Assembly (NCBI GenBank): GCA_002419215.1
Contig: DIFQ01000118.1
Coordinates: forward strand, 1 to 8,003
Direction of reading: 5' to 3'
Length of the DNA stretch: 8,003 bases
Origin: Syntrophaceae bacterium UBA5744
GTDB taxonomy: Bacteria; Desulfobacterota; Syntrophia; Syntrophales; UBA2192
Position numbers and translations under genes: made by a program. The notes beneath the pieces are model-generated. The model ran no database searches, was not told the DNA's origin, and saw nothing but the letters and a program-made list of their open reading frames with translations. The stretch's first letter is position 1. Each line of letters starts with the position of its first letter. Shown here in pieces: positions 1-5,426 of this stretch.

Positions 1-88
1 CCTCAAGGGAGAGGGAGATTAAGGATGTGGCCGCCCAAGGAGAGGGAGAATAGGGTTGTGGGTTTCTATAGGCTCGGTTCGCAATGAC
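1..88 (-). repeat. Dispersed repeat, inverted copy of the one at 4872-4928
   Basis: Bases 1-21 are the exact reverse complement of 4908-4928 (21 of 21). Bases 61-88 are the reverse complement of 4872-4900 with four mismatches, all transitions, and one single-base gap. The spacer differs (39 bases here, 7 there). An imperfect direct repeat of AGGAGAGGGAGA type occurs twice inside this copy, near 6-18 and 40-51. The copy probably continues beyond the left window edge. The outer end at 71-88 carries the GCAATGAC terminus also seen at 5283. A dispersed intergenic repeat is the likely nature; no coding potential is seen. Confidence 0.65.
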
Positions 89-103
89 TCTTTTTCTTTT
101 TTC

Positions 104-124
104 TGATCCCGAATCCCGAAGTTC
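104..124. repeat. Heptamer tandem array, GAATCCC type
   Basis: Three 7-bp units in tandem (TGATCCC, GAATCCC, GAAGTTC), the last degenerate. The same unit family forms longer arrays at 328-355, 4761-4788 and 6359-6386. Confidence 0.55.
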
Positions 125-149
125 TTCTCTTTCTTCCCTCACTTCCATC

Positions 150-208
150 ACTGCCGCGAAGCGGTGCACTGGTCACTGAGCACTGTTTTTTCACTGCCGC
201 TTAGCGGC
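150..208. repeat. Two CACTGCCGC hairpins with GGTCACT units between
   Basis: CCGC/GCGG arms with a GAA loop lie at 154-164, and GCCGC/GCGGC arms with a TTA loop at 196-208. Both follow the word CACT. Between them, GGTCACT (172-178) and GAGCACT (179-185) are adjacent heptamers related to the arrays at 4807-4834 and 6410-6430. The hairpins are too small and lack a T-run, so they are repeat units and not convincing terminators. Confidence 0.5.
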
Positions 209-301
209 TGCCTTGTGGCTTGCGCTCTCCTTCTTTTCGACCCGCGACACCCTACACGCTTCTCCGGCCCACTGCGGCACAGCAGCCGGTCTTTTCTTCG
301 C

Positions 302-355
302 TGTCTGCTGTCGGCTCGTTTCTTCCTGAATCCCGAAACCTGAAGCCCGAAGCCT
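302..355. repeat. Heptamer tandem arrays (TGTCGGC and GAAGCCC types)
   Basis: Two TGTCNGC-type units lie at 302-315. Four units of consensus GAANCCY follow in perfect 7-bp register at 328-355. The same order (TGCCGGC-type pair, then GAAGCCC-type array) recurs at 4727-4788, so the whole module is repeated and not only the unit. Confidence 0.65.
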
Positions 356-400
356 GCGGCCTTTGGCCGCAATGATCACCGGTCACTGCCGCATGGCGGC
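355..400. repeat. Two GC-rich hairpins flanking GATCACC/GGTCACT heptamers
   Basis: TGCGGCC / TTT / GGCCGCA at 355-371 is a perfect 7-bp stem with a three-base loop. GCCGC / ATG / GCGGC lies at 388-400. Between them are the adjacent heptamers GATCACC (374-380) and GGTCACT (381-387). Each stem encloses a three-base loop, as in the hairpins at 154-164 and 196-208. Confidence 0.55.
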
Positions 401-544
401 TGCAGCCTGCTCCCTGTTGTCCTTTCACTTTCGTAAGACCCCAAATTAAAAGCGGTTGTCAGTAGACTGGAAGCCCTGAGAAAAATATATGACAAGTGTC
501 TGATACTGTTGAAATTCCTGTTGTATAACTGACCGGCATGAGGT

Positions 545-1558
545 ATGGGTGCTTTTAGCACATTAAGGGTCACCCTCAAACTCGAGACCATGTTCAGACT
601 GATTGCCGACACCTCTTTCAGCTTGGAATACTTCAGGGATGCCAACGGGTTTACCTACGTGTCCCCCTCGTGCACCCGTATGTTCGGGTATGCCCCTGAT
701 GAGTTCCTGTCCAAGCCCCGTCTCCTGGAGGAGATTGTCCACCCGTCCCACCGGGAATCGTTCCTGGAGCACCTGCGAAAGGCCCCCCGCGGCGGTGACT
801 CGGCCCGGTTGAAACTGCGACTGATCTGCCGGGACGGGCGCGAATGCTGGGTCGAGCATGTCTGCCGGCCCGTCCTCGACGAAAACGGCTCTTGTCTGGG
901 CCTGCGCGGCAGCATCCGGGACATCACGCAGTACAAATACGACGAGGAGAGGCGGAGGGCCTATGAGAACCGGTATCACGTGCTGGCCGAAAACCAGGCC
1001 CAGGTCGTATGCTGCTGGCTGCCCGACACGACGCTCACCTATGTCAACGAGGCGTACTGCCGCCTGACCGGCAAGTCGCGCGAGGAGTTGATGGGGCGTC
1101 CGTGGCTTTCTCTCATCCCGCCCGATTCCCGGGAAGAGGTCCGATCCTTTTACGAAAACCTGGCCGCCGAGCCCAGGGTGAGCCTCTACGAGCACGAGGT
1201 CGCAGGGCCCGACGGAGTGACCCCGTGGATGCAGTGGATCGATGCCCCCGTCTTTGACGGAGCGGGAAATCTCCTGGAGTTCCAGTCCATCGGCCGGGAC
1301 ATGACCGAATATCGAAAGGCTCTCAGGGATCTTCAGGATTCCGAGGAGCGCTTCAGGGCCTTCATGTCGCAGCTGCCGGCCCTGGCCTTCATCAAGGACG
1401 ATCAAAGCAGGATCCTCTTCACGAACCGCTACATGGACGAGATGATGGGTTCGCAGGACTGGATCGGCCGCAACGCCCTGGAAAATCTCCCCGCAGTGGT
1501 TGCGGAGAGGATCATGGCCGAGGACCGGCGGGTGGTCGAGGGGGGCGGCCCGTCCTGA
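545..1558 (+). CDS. Multi-PAS sensor regulator, N-terminal part (frameshifted)
   Basis: This is the sensory part of a transcription regulator whose C-terminal half continues in another frame from 1546. Three PAS units are visible: about residues 16-130, ending in the typical RDIT; about 140-256, ending in RDMTEY; and the first half of a third, from about 265 (SEERFRAFMSQLPALAFIKD) to the break. Short linkers of the DLQDSEERF type join them. No heme or flavin signature is obvious, so the signal is unknown. No transmembrane segment is seen, so a cytoplasmic location is likely. ATG 545 is the first start after an in-frame stop at 539-541. ATG 590, at the beginning of the first PAS domain (MFRLIADTS), is an equally good start; neither has a good ribosome binding site. 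The reading ends prematurely at TGA 1556-1558, inside the third PAS domain. Confidence 0.85.
   Translation: MGAFSTLRVTLKLETMFRLIADTSFSLEYFRDANGFTYVSPSCTRMFGYAPDEFLSKPRLLEEIVHPSHRESFLEHLRKAPRGGDSARLKLRLICRDGRECWVEHVCRPVLDENGSCLGLRGSIRDITQYKYDEERRRAYENRYHVLAENQAQVVCCWLPDTTLTYVNEAYCRLTGKSREELMGRPWLSLIPPDSREEVRSFYENLAAEPRVSLYEHEVAGPDGVTPWMQWIDAPVFDGAGNLLEFQSIGRDMTEYRKALRDLQDSEERFRAFMSQLPALAFIKDDQSRILFTNRYMDEMMGSQDWIGRNALENLPAVVAERIMAEDRRVVEGGGPS
1538..1546 (+). other. Frameshift site in a G6 tract inside the PAS-LuxR gene
   Basis: The run of six G (1540-1545) is followed by CGGCCCGTCC. In the upstream frame it reads Glu-Gly-Gly-Gly-Pro-Ser-stop. One extra G would give Glu-Gly-Gly-Arg-Pro-Val-Leu-Ile-Glu-Glu and continue as a normal PAS domain into the downstream frame. 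The local heptamer G GGG GGC, with codons GAG GGG GGC, also has the form of a -1 slippery site. A missing G (sequencing error or real mutation) is the simplest explanation; programmed or phase-variable frameshifting is possible. Confidence 0.8.
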
Positions 1559-2499
1559 TCGAGGAGGCGATCCCCGTCAAATCGGGGGAGACCCGGATCT
1601 TTGAAACCCGCAAATTCCCCGTCGGCAGGGAAGGCAAACCGCCCTTGATCGGGGCCGTTGCCCTGGACATCACGGACCGCAAGCGAATGGAGGATGCGCT
1701 GCGGGAAAGCGAGGAACGTTACAGGCAACTGGCCGAGGCTTCCCGCGATTTCATCTTTGTCCTCGACCGCAACGACTGCTTCGCCTACGTGAACAGCGCC
1801 GCAGGGGAAGTCGCGGGGAAAAAGCCCGAGGAGCTCATCGGCCGTCCCCGGGCGAGCCTCGGTGTCCCCCCCGAGATGCTGGCAAGGCAGAAAGAGGCCA
1901 ATAATACCGTCTTCGCCACGGGGGAGCCTTTGTCTGCCGAGGGCCAGTACCTGATGGGGAAGGGGGGGCGGCCTGCCTGGCACAACGTCACCCTCGTCCC
2001 GCTGATGGACGGCAACGGAGGGGTCCATGCCCTTTTGGGTGTCGCCCGCGACGTGACGGAATCGAGGGAACGCGCCCAGCGCCTGGAGGAAGCCAACATT
2101 GCCCTCAAGGTGCTGCTGCGTCACCGGGAGGAAGACCGGCAGGATCTCGAGGAGCAGTTCCTGGCGAACTTCAGGAAGCTCATCATGCCGAGCCTCGAAA
2201 AGTTGAGAAAGACGGGGTTGAGCCCCCGGCAGAGCGCCTATGTCGATGTGGTCGAGATGAATGTCCGCAAGGTGTTCTCCGCTTCCGGTGCGGCGGCGGG
2301 CCTTGCGCAGGCGGCCTTCACTCCCATCGAGATGCGGATCGTCGAGTTCATCAAGGAGGATAAAACAACCAAGGAAATCGGCAGCTTGCTGCACCTCTCG
2401 CCCCGGACCGTCGAATACTACCGCGACCGGATCCGCAAGAAGCTCGGCCTGAAGAGCAAAAATGTCAACCTTCGATCCTACCTCTACACCCTTCCCTGA
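1546..2499 (+). CDS. Multi-PAS regulator, C-terminal part with PAS and LuxR-type HTH
   Basis: This is the continuation of the gene at 545. The first 33 codons (1546-1644) complete the third PAS domain. A separate initiation at TTG 1645 would begin inside a PAS strand and is unlikely. Counting from 1645: PAS core ending in the third domain's ALDITDRK, a full fourth PAS domain at about 20-140 (ending RDVTESRE), a coiled-coil linker at about 141-190 (ALKVLLRHREEDRQDLEEQ), then a LuxR/FixJ-type helix-turn-helix at about 224-284 (TPIEMRIVEFIKEDKTTKEI, then LSPRTVEYYRDRIRKKLG). This linker-plus-HTH output module is, from memory, very common in Desulfobacterota PAS regulators. There is no receiver or kinase domain, so it should act as a one-component sensor. 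The joined product would be 651 residues. Confidence 0.85.
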   Translation, partial: RPVLIEEAIPVKSGETRIFETRKFPVGREGKPPLIGAVALDITDRKRMEDALRESEERYRQLAEASRDFIFVLDRNDCFAYVNSAAGEVAGKKPEELIGRPRASLGVPPEMLARQKEANNTVFATGEPLSAEGQYLMGKGGRPAWHNVTLVPLMDGNGGVHALLGVARDVTESRERAQRLEEANIALKVLLRHREEDRQDLEEQFLANFRKLIMPSLEKLRKTGLSPRQSAYVDVVEMNVRKVFSASGAAAGLAQAAFTPIEMRIVEFIKEDKTTKEIGSLLHLSPRTVEYYRDRIRKKLGLKSKNVNLRSYLYTLP

Positions 2500-2506
2500 T
2501 CCCCGA

Positions 2507-2553
2507 TACGCACCTTTTCCCGTAGTCTTTGCGTAATCTGTCCGTATTGCCCC
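2507..2553 (+). promoter_or_regulatory. CGTA-type direct repeats with 11-bp spacing, candidate operator
   Basis: CGTAGT (2521), CGTAAT (2532) and CGTATT (2543) start exactly 11 bp apart, one helical turn. A 6-bp inverted pair, TACGCA at 2507-2512 and TGCGTA at 2530-2535, overlaps the array. It lies right after the HTH gene and about 115-160 bases upstream of the PilZ start. An operator for the upstream regulator is inferred from position only. Confidence 0.4.
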
Positions 2554-2665
2554 TGCTCGTCCCGGAGAGTAAGGTTCAAAAGGCGGCGTGTACCTGGAGC
2601 ATGTAAGGGGAGGGAACCTTTGTCCTGCCCGGGGCCGAACGACCGGCCGCAATGCGGAATTCACG

Positions 2666-3043
2666 ATGAGGAAGCACAAGCGGTACGCCTTGGATCTCCC
2701 GGTTGCCGTCAAGGAGGCAGCGGGGCAGGCGGGCAACAGGATATTTCTGCTCAGAACGGTGGACATCTCCGCCGGCGGGGTGCTGTTTCGCTCGGTGTGC
2801 GGCCTGCCCGTCGGGACGGAGGTTCGCCTGACCTTTTTCCTGCAACCCGACCCGCGGGAAGCGAAAAGCGATCCGCGGTACATGTTTCGCGGGACAGTGG
2901 TCCGCTACGAGCAGGGGCGGTTTGCCGTGGCCTTCATCAGGGAGATGCAGGCTGCCGGGCCCGCGTCGATATCGGGGCCGGAGGCCGGGGCGCCGGGCAT
3001 TCCCCGCGGCGTCGCGAAGCGGCCGGACAAGGAGAGAACCTGA
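2666..3043 (+). CDS. PilZ domain protein (predicted c-di-GMP receptor)
   Basis: This 125-residue single-domain protein has both halves of the PilZ c-di-GMP binding signature: RxxxR at residues 2-6 (RKHKR) and DxSxxG at 33-38 (DISAGG), followed by the usual beta-barrel strands (VLFRSVCGLPVGTEVRLTF; YMFRGTVVRYEQGRFAVAFI). By family knowledge it should bind cyclic di-GMP in the cytoplasm and pass the signal to a partner. The C-terminal 30 residues are Pro/Gly/Ala-rich and probably disordered. I chose ATG 2666 because RKHKR then sits at the very N-terminus, as usual. A GTG at 2588, preceded by AAGGCGG, would add 26 residues of no clear character. The stop overlaps the start of the STAS gene (TGATG), so the two are almost certainly co-transcribed and probably translationally coupled. 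Confidence 0.88.
   Translation: MRKHKRYALDLPVAVKEAAGQAGNRIFLLRTVDISAGGVLFRSVCGLPVGTEVRLTFFLQPDPREAKSDPRYMFRGTVVRYEQGRFAVAFIREMQAAGPASISGPEAGAPGIPRGVAKRPDKERT
3029..3034 (+). promoter_or_regulatory. Ribosome binding site of the STAS gene
   Basis: AAGGAG eight bases before ATG 3043, inside the last codons of the PilZ gene. It is a strong Shine-Dalgarno match and settles 3043 as the STAS start, rather than the longer frame that opens at TTG 2620 and reads the PilZ region out of frame. Confidence 0.8.
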
Positions 3044-3363
3044 TGCTCGTCAGCCGCGACGAGGCGAAAAGGGCCATTTACATCATGCCCGACAGGGATC
3101 TCGTTGCCGACGAGTCGGAGGCCATGCGCAGGGAGCTTCGGGAATGCATGCGGCAGAACATGGAAACGTTCGTCATCGATCTTGCCAGGGTCCGGACGAT
3201 CGACCCCTTCGGCCTCTATATCCTCATTGAGCTCTACGAGTGGATCCGTAAAAGCGAGGGAGAACTGATCATCGAGAATGCCTCGCGCGACCTGAAAAAG
3301 CTTTTCCGGCTGATGAGGATGGACGGGCGCCTCACGATCAGCCGGACGGGATGGCCCAGTTGA
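3043..3363 (+). CDS. Small STAS domain protein (anti-anti-sigma-factor-like)
   Basis: This 106-residue protein is a lone STAS domain. It begins with a strand (AIYIMPDRDLV), continues with a helix (ESEAMRRELRECMRQN), then the core strand and loop VIDLARVRTIDPFGLYILIE, and ends with the usual helix and strand (GELIIENASRDLKKLFRLMRM). In classical anti-anti-sigma factors (SpoIIAA, RsbV) the loop reads DSSG and carries the serine phosphorylated by the anti-sigma kinase. Here residues 54-57 are DPFG, so both serines are absent and regulation by that phosphorylation is not expected. It may be a constitutive or structural STAS partner. No anti-sigma kinase is in the window. The one-base overlap with the PilZ gene suggests the two proteins work together, perhaps linking c-di-GMP to a partner switch; that link is inference. 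Confidence 0.85.
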   Translation: MLVSRDEAKRAIYIMPDRDLVADESEAMRRELRECMRQNMETFVIDLARVRTIDPFGLYILIELYEWIRKSEGELIIENASRDLKKLFRLMRMDGRLTISRTGWPS

Positions 3364-3556
3364 GATGACCCCTCGGGGGGGAAGCAGCGCCCGGCGAATC
3401 GGCGCCGTCCATTGACTGCGTCCGGGGCATGGGAGAAGGCTTCGCAGGCACAGGGTGAATGCGGGGCCGGCGGTTTTCTGCGGTGTCAAACCCCCTTTGC
3501 GCGCCGCTCATGCCTCTCGGGAAATGTCCGCTACCGTGCATTTCCTGCGCTCCTTT

Positions 3557-3588
3557 GGGAGATTCGCCGGAGCGCTTCCCCCTTTTTT
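3557..3588 (+). terminator. Possible terminator after the PilZ-STAS unit
   Basis: GGGA (3557-3560) pairs with TCCC around an inner CGC/CGGA/GCG hairpin (3565-3574), followed by a T6 run at 3583-3588. The stem has an internal loop and is weak, and it lies about 190 bases after the STAS stop, so the call is tentative. The 3364-3556 stretch before it shows no gene I can support. Confidence 0.3.
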
Positions 3589-3597
3589 ATTGCTTTC

Positions 3598-3628
3598 TTG
3601 CCGCCCTCGCCGAATCGTAGTACGATTC
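3598..3628 (+). promoter_or_regulatory. Promoter with overlapping 17-bp palindrome
   Basis: TTGCCG (3598-3603) and TACGAT (3621-3626) are separated by exactly 17 bases and each match four of six consensus sigma-70 positions. The -10 box lies inside a perfect inverted repeat: GAATCGTA (3612-3619), a single G, TACGATTC (3621-3628). A dimeric repressor bound there would block the promoter. The palindrome sits only 15 bases before ATG 3644 and 24 before ATG 3653, so the leader would be short. Confidence 0.45.
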
Positions 3629-3652
3629 ATCTAGCATTCGGAAATGATCCCC

Positions 3653-4696
3653 ATGAAATCTCTTTGCAGGATAGCCATCCCCCTGGCGCTGCTCGTTTTT
3701 CTTGCGGCCCCGCAGTCCCCGCGCGCAGAGGGCGAGCTTCGCCTGGCGGACCTGGGTGATTTTCGTCTCGAGAGCGGCCAGGTGATCCGGGATTGCCGCC
3801 TGGGCTACCGCACCTTTGGCACGTTGAACCCGGAGCGCTCCAACGCGATCCTGTTCCCCACGTGGTTTGGGGGCACATCGAAAGATCTCGTCGACCTGGG
3901 GTTCATCGGGCCGTCCAGGCTTGCCGACACCTCCCGCTATTTTGTCGTAGCCGTGGACGCCTTCGGCAACGGCGTGTCGTCCTCCCCCTCCAACAGCAAA
4001 GAACAGCCTGGCCGCGCCTTCCCGGAATTCACCGTGCGGGACATGGTGAAGGCGCAGCACCGGATGCTGGCGAAATATCCGGGGCTCGGCCGGCTGCACG
4101 CCGTGATCGGCATCTCCATGGGGGGGATGCAGGCCTTCCAGTGGACCCTCTCCTACCCCGGCTTTGCGCAAAGGGCCGTCTCCATCGTGGGCACGCCCCG
4201 CGCGGCCCCGTCGGATCTGGCTCTCTTCGATACGGGCCTGCGCGCCATTGACACCCTGAACGCCATCCGCGAAGGCGATGCCCTGGGGCCCGAGGGTTCG
4301 GCCGCCCTGCTGGCCCTGGCGGCGCTGACCCCCGAGTTTTACCTGAAGAACCTGTCCCGCTCCGACGTAACGCGCGCCCTCGATGGGGCGCAGGACATCC
4401 TGATGAAATACAGCCTCACGGACTGGGCCTGGCAGCTCAAGGCGATGACCGGGCACAACATCTACAGGCGCCCTGTCACAACGGAAAAAGAGGCCGCCGG
4501 CGCCATCCACACAAAGCTCCTGGTGATTGTCTCCCGCAACGACTTCCTGGTGAACCCGGAGCCCTCGCTGGCCCTCGCCGGTTCCCTGAAGGCGGAAACG
4601 CTGGTGCTGCAGGGTGAATGCGGCCACTTCAGCGCAGTGTGCGAGCCGGACAAGATCACCGGCGCAACCGCCGCGTTTTTGAACCGACGCGATTAG
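3653..4696 (+). CDS. Exported alpha/beta hydrolase, MetX (homoserine acetyltransferase)-like
   Basis: The 347-residue product starts with a signal peptide (MKSLCRIAIPLALLVFLAAP) and a likely cleavage after PRA at residue 25, so it should act in the periplasm or outside the cell. The fold is that of the homoserine O-acetyltransferase family: FPTWFGGTSKD near 68, nucleophile elbow GISMGGMQAFQW with Ser155, acid motif SRNDFLVNP with Asp297, and His325 in ECGHFSAV. The triad is complete. Cytoplasmic MetX has a GHDAFL-type motif after the histidine; here it is GHFSAV. That divergence, the signal peptide and the absence of methionine genes nearby make a periplasmic esterase or acyltransferase more likely than a role in methionine synthesis. 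ATG 3653 is preferred because GGA lies 10 bases upstream and it gives a normal Met-Lys signal peptide; ATG 3644 adds three residues. It appears to be a single-gene unit with its own promoter. Confidence 0.85.
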   Translation: MKSLCRIAIPLALLVFLAAPQSPRAEGELRLADLGDFRLESGQVIRDCRLGYRTFGTLNPERSNAILFPTWFGGTSKDLVDLGFIGPSRLADTSRYFVVAVDAFGNGVSSSPSNSKEQPGRAFPEFTVRDMVKAQHRMLAKYPGLGRLHAVIGISMGGMQAFQWTLSYPGFAQRAVSIVGTPRAAPSDLALFDTGLRAIDTLNAIREGDALGPEGSAALLALAALTPEFYLKNLSRSDVTRALDGAQDILMKYSLTDWAWQLKAMTGHNIYRRPVTTEKEAAGAIHTKLLVIVSRNDFLVNPEPSLALAGSLKAETLVLQGECGHFSAVCEPDKITGATAAFLNRRD

Positions 4697-4726
4697 CGTC
4701 TGCCGCTCTTTTCTTCGCCGGTTCTC

Positions 4727-4834
4727 TGCCGGCTGTCGACTCTTTTTCCCCCCGGCGCCTGAAGCCCGATGCCCGAATCCCGAGTCCCGTTTCTTTCTCC
4801 CCCACCGGCCACTGGTCACGGGTCACCGGTCACT
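4727..4834. repeat. Three successive heptamer arrays
   Basis: TGCCGGC and TGTCGAC (4727-4740), four units of consensus GANNCCC (4761-4788) and four units of consensus GGYCACN (4807-4834), each in exact 7-bp register. The order repeats that seen at 302-387. Two long words are shared exactly with 6369-6429: an 18-mer at 4764-4781 (6369-6386) and a 20-mer at 4789-4808 (6392-6411). GCCGG/CCGGC at 4717-4733 with a T-run at 4743-4747 could act as a weak terminator for the hydrolase gene, but the T-run is nine bases away from the stem. Confidence 0.7.
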
Positions 4835-4871
4835 ACCTCGCATGAATGTCAATCCGCTGTTTCCAAAAAGG

Positions 4872-4928
4872 GTCATCGCGAGCCGAACCTATGGCAAACC
4901 CCTTCCATAATCTCCCTCTCCCTTGAGG
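4872..4928 (+). repeat. Dispersed repeat, inverted partner of 1-88
   Basis: Bases 4872-4900 begin GTCATCGCGAGCCGAACC and match the reverse complement of 61-88. Bases 4908-4928 match the reverse complement of 1-21 exactly. This copy lacks about 30 bases of spacer present in the left copy. It runs directly into the GAGGGTG repeats that follow. Confidence 0.65.
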
Positions 4929-4994
4929 GGAGAGGGTCGGGGTGAGGGTGAATGCCTCCCCTTCCTCTGGTTGGAGAGGGTTGGGGTGAGGGTG
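4914..4994. repeat. CCCTCTCCC palindrome with duplicated GAGAGGGTYGGGGTGAGGGTG unit
   Basis: CCCTCTCCC (4914-4922) pairs with GGGAGAGGG (4928-4936) as a 9-bp stem. The 21-base unit at 4930-4950 recurs at 4974-4994 with a single C/T difference. From memory, words of this type recur between genes in many proteobacteria; the family is not specific to this genome. Confidence 0.7.
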
Positions 4995-5060
4995 GATTTT
5001 CCGAGGCGTGGCGATCTACGTTATCCTTCCTCGCCCCTGTCCCCTCTTACTCTTCACTCA

Positions 5061-5112
5061 GACACTCATACACTTTTGTCACTAGTGTCGTGTCTCGGAA
5101 ATAAGTTAACCT
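5061..5112. other. Inverted GACACT/AGTGTC motif, possible mobile element end
   Basis: GACACT (5061-5066) is inverted at 5084-5089 (AGTGTC), and the second copy overlaps the palindrome CACTAGTG (5080-5087). The sequence that follows (TGTCGTGTCTCGGAAATAAG) has a clear change in composition from the GC-rich flank. It looks like the terminus of an insertion element, but no transposase is present, so this is a weak call. Confidence 0.2.
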
Positions 5113-5170
5113 TGCATTCACAGCGACTGAGCGGGATTCAATTTTCCGACGAGCGAAATACAGACAAGTC

Positions 5171-5283
5171 GTCATCGCGAGGAGGCGTAGCCGACGCGGC
5201 GATCTGCCGTTGAGAGCGCCTGAAGATGAAAGAAGTTCTTAATCGTTGATTGCCACGGCTCGCGAGGCTCGCCTCGCAATGAC
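5171..5283. repeat. 113-bp MITE-like element with inverted GTCATYGCGAGG ends
   Basis: The left end (5171-5205) begins GTCATCGCGAGGAGGCGTAG, and the right end (5248-5283), reverse-complemented, begins GTCATTGCGAGGCGAGCC. The two roughly 35-bp ends are related inverted repeats around a 42-bp non-coding core. Further single ends of the same type occur at 88 (inverted) and 4872. It has no coding capacity, so any movement would need a transposase in trans. Repeats with this terminal word are, from memory, widespread in unrelated bacteria. Confidence 0.65.
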
Positions 5284-5320
5284 ATTGTTTTTACCGGCTC
5301 TCGAAGGAAGAAGCGTTTTT

Positions 5321-5371
5321 GGCGCCTTGCTCCGCACAGCGGGGCGCCCCGGTAATGAAAGAACCTTTCAT
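5321..5371. repeat. Cluster of short palindromes
   Basis: GGCGCC at 5321-5326 and the 10-bp palindrome GGGGCGCCCC at 5341-5350 are followed by a perfect hairpin, ATGAAAG / AAC / CTTTCAT (5355-5371). There is no T-run after the hairpin and no nearby upstream gene, so it is not called a terminator. Confidence 0.45.
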
Positions 5372-5426
5372 GGTTGCGCACCCTGACGGGATGCGCCCCC
5401 GGTCAACAGCCTGCTAGTCCCTTCTG

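Larger units (their letters stand above)
89..544. other. Intergenic region without a convincing gene
   Basis: The open frames here are short, Arg/Ser/Gln-rich and run through repeats, so I do not call them genes. The stretch holds heptamer tandem arrays and four short GC-rich hairpins with three-base loops. From about 420 to 544 the DNA becomes AT-richer and is the presumed promoter region of the PAS regulator. I could not find a -35/-10 pair with good spacing there; TTGTCA at 456-461 has no matching -10 box 16-18 bases downstream. Confidence 0.6.

Noticed and set aside
456..484. Promoter for the PAS regulator starting at TTGTCA 456
   Set aside because: No acceptable -10 box lies 16-18 bases downstream, and the AT-rich AAAATAT is at the wrong spacing.
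563..1405. Long open frame on the minus strand (280 codons)
   Set aside because: It lies opposite clearly coding PAS domains and shows no family motif; such frames are common in GC-rich DNA.
1429..2883. 484-codon open frame on the minus strand
   Set aside because: It runs opposite the PAS-LuxR C-terminal part and the PilZ gene, both with recognisable motifs. It is a GC-driven shadow.
2620..3042. Upstream extension of the STAS gene from TTG 2620 (247 codons in all)
   Set aside because: The extension reads the PilZ coding region out of frame and gives Gly/Arg-rich sequence. The Shine-Dalgarno at 3029 fixes the start at 3043.
3587..4819. 410-codon open frame on the minus strand
   Set aside because: It is opposite the MetX-like hydrolase with a full catalytic triad; its own sequence is Gly/Arg/Gln-rich without a family motif.
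4923..5213. 96-codon open frame on the plus strand
   Set aside because: It is made of repeat DNA (GAGAGGGT units and the GTCATCGCGAGG end) and has no protein-like character.
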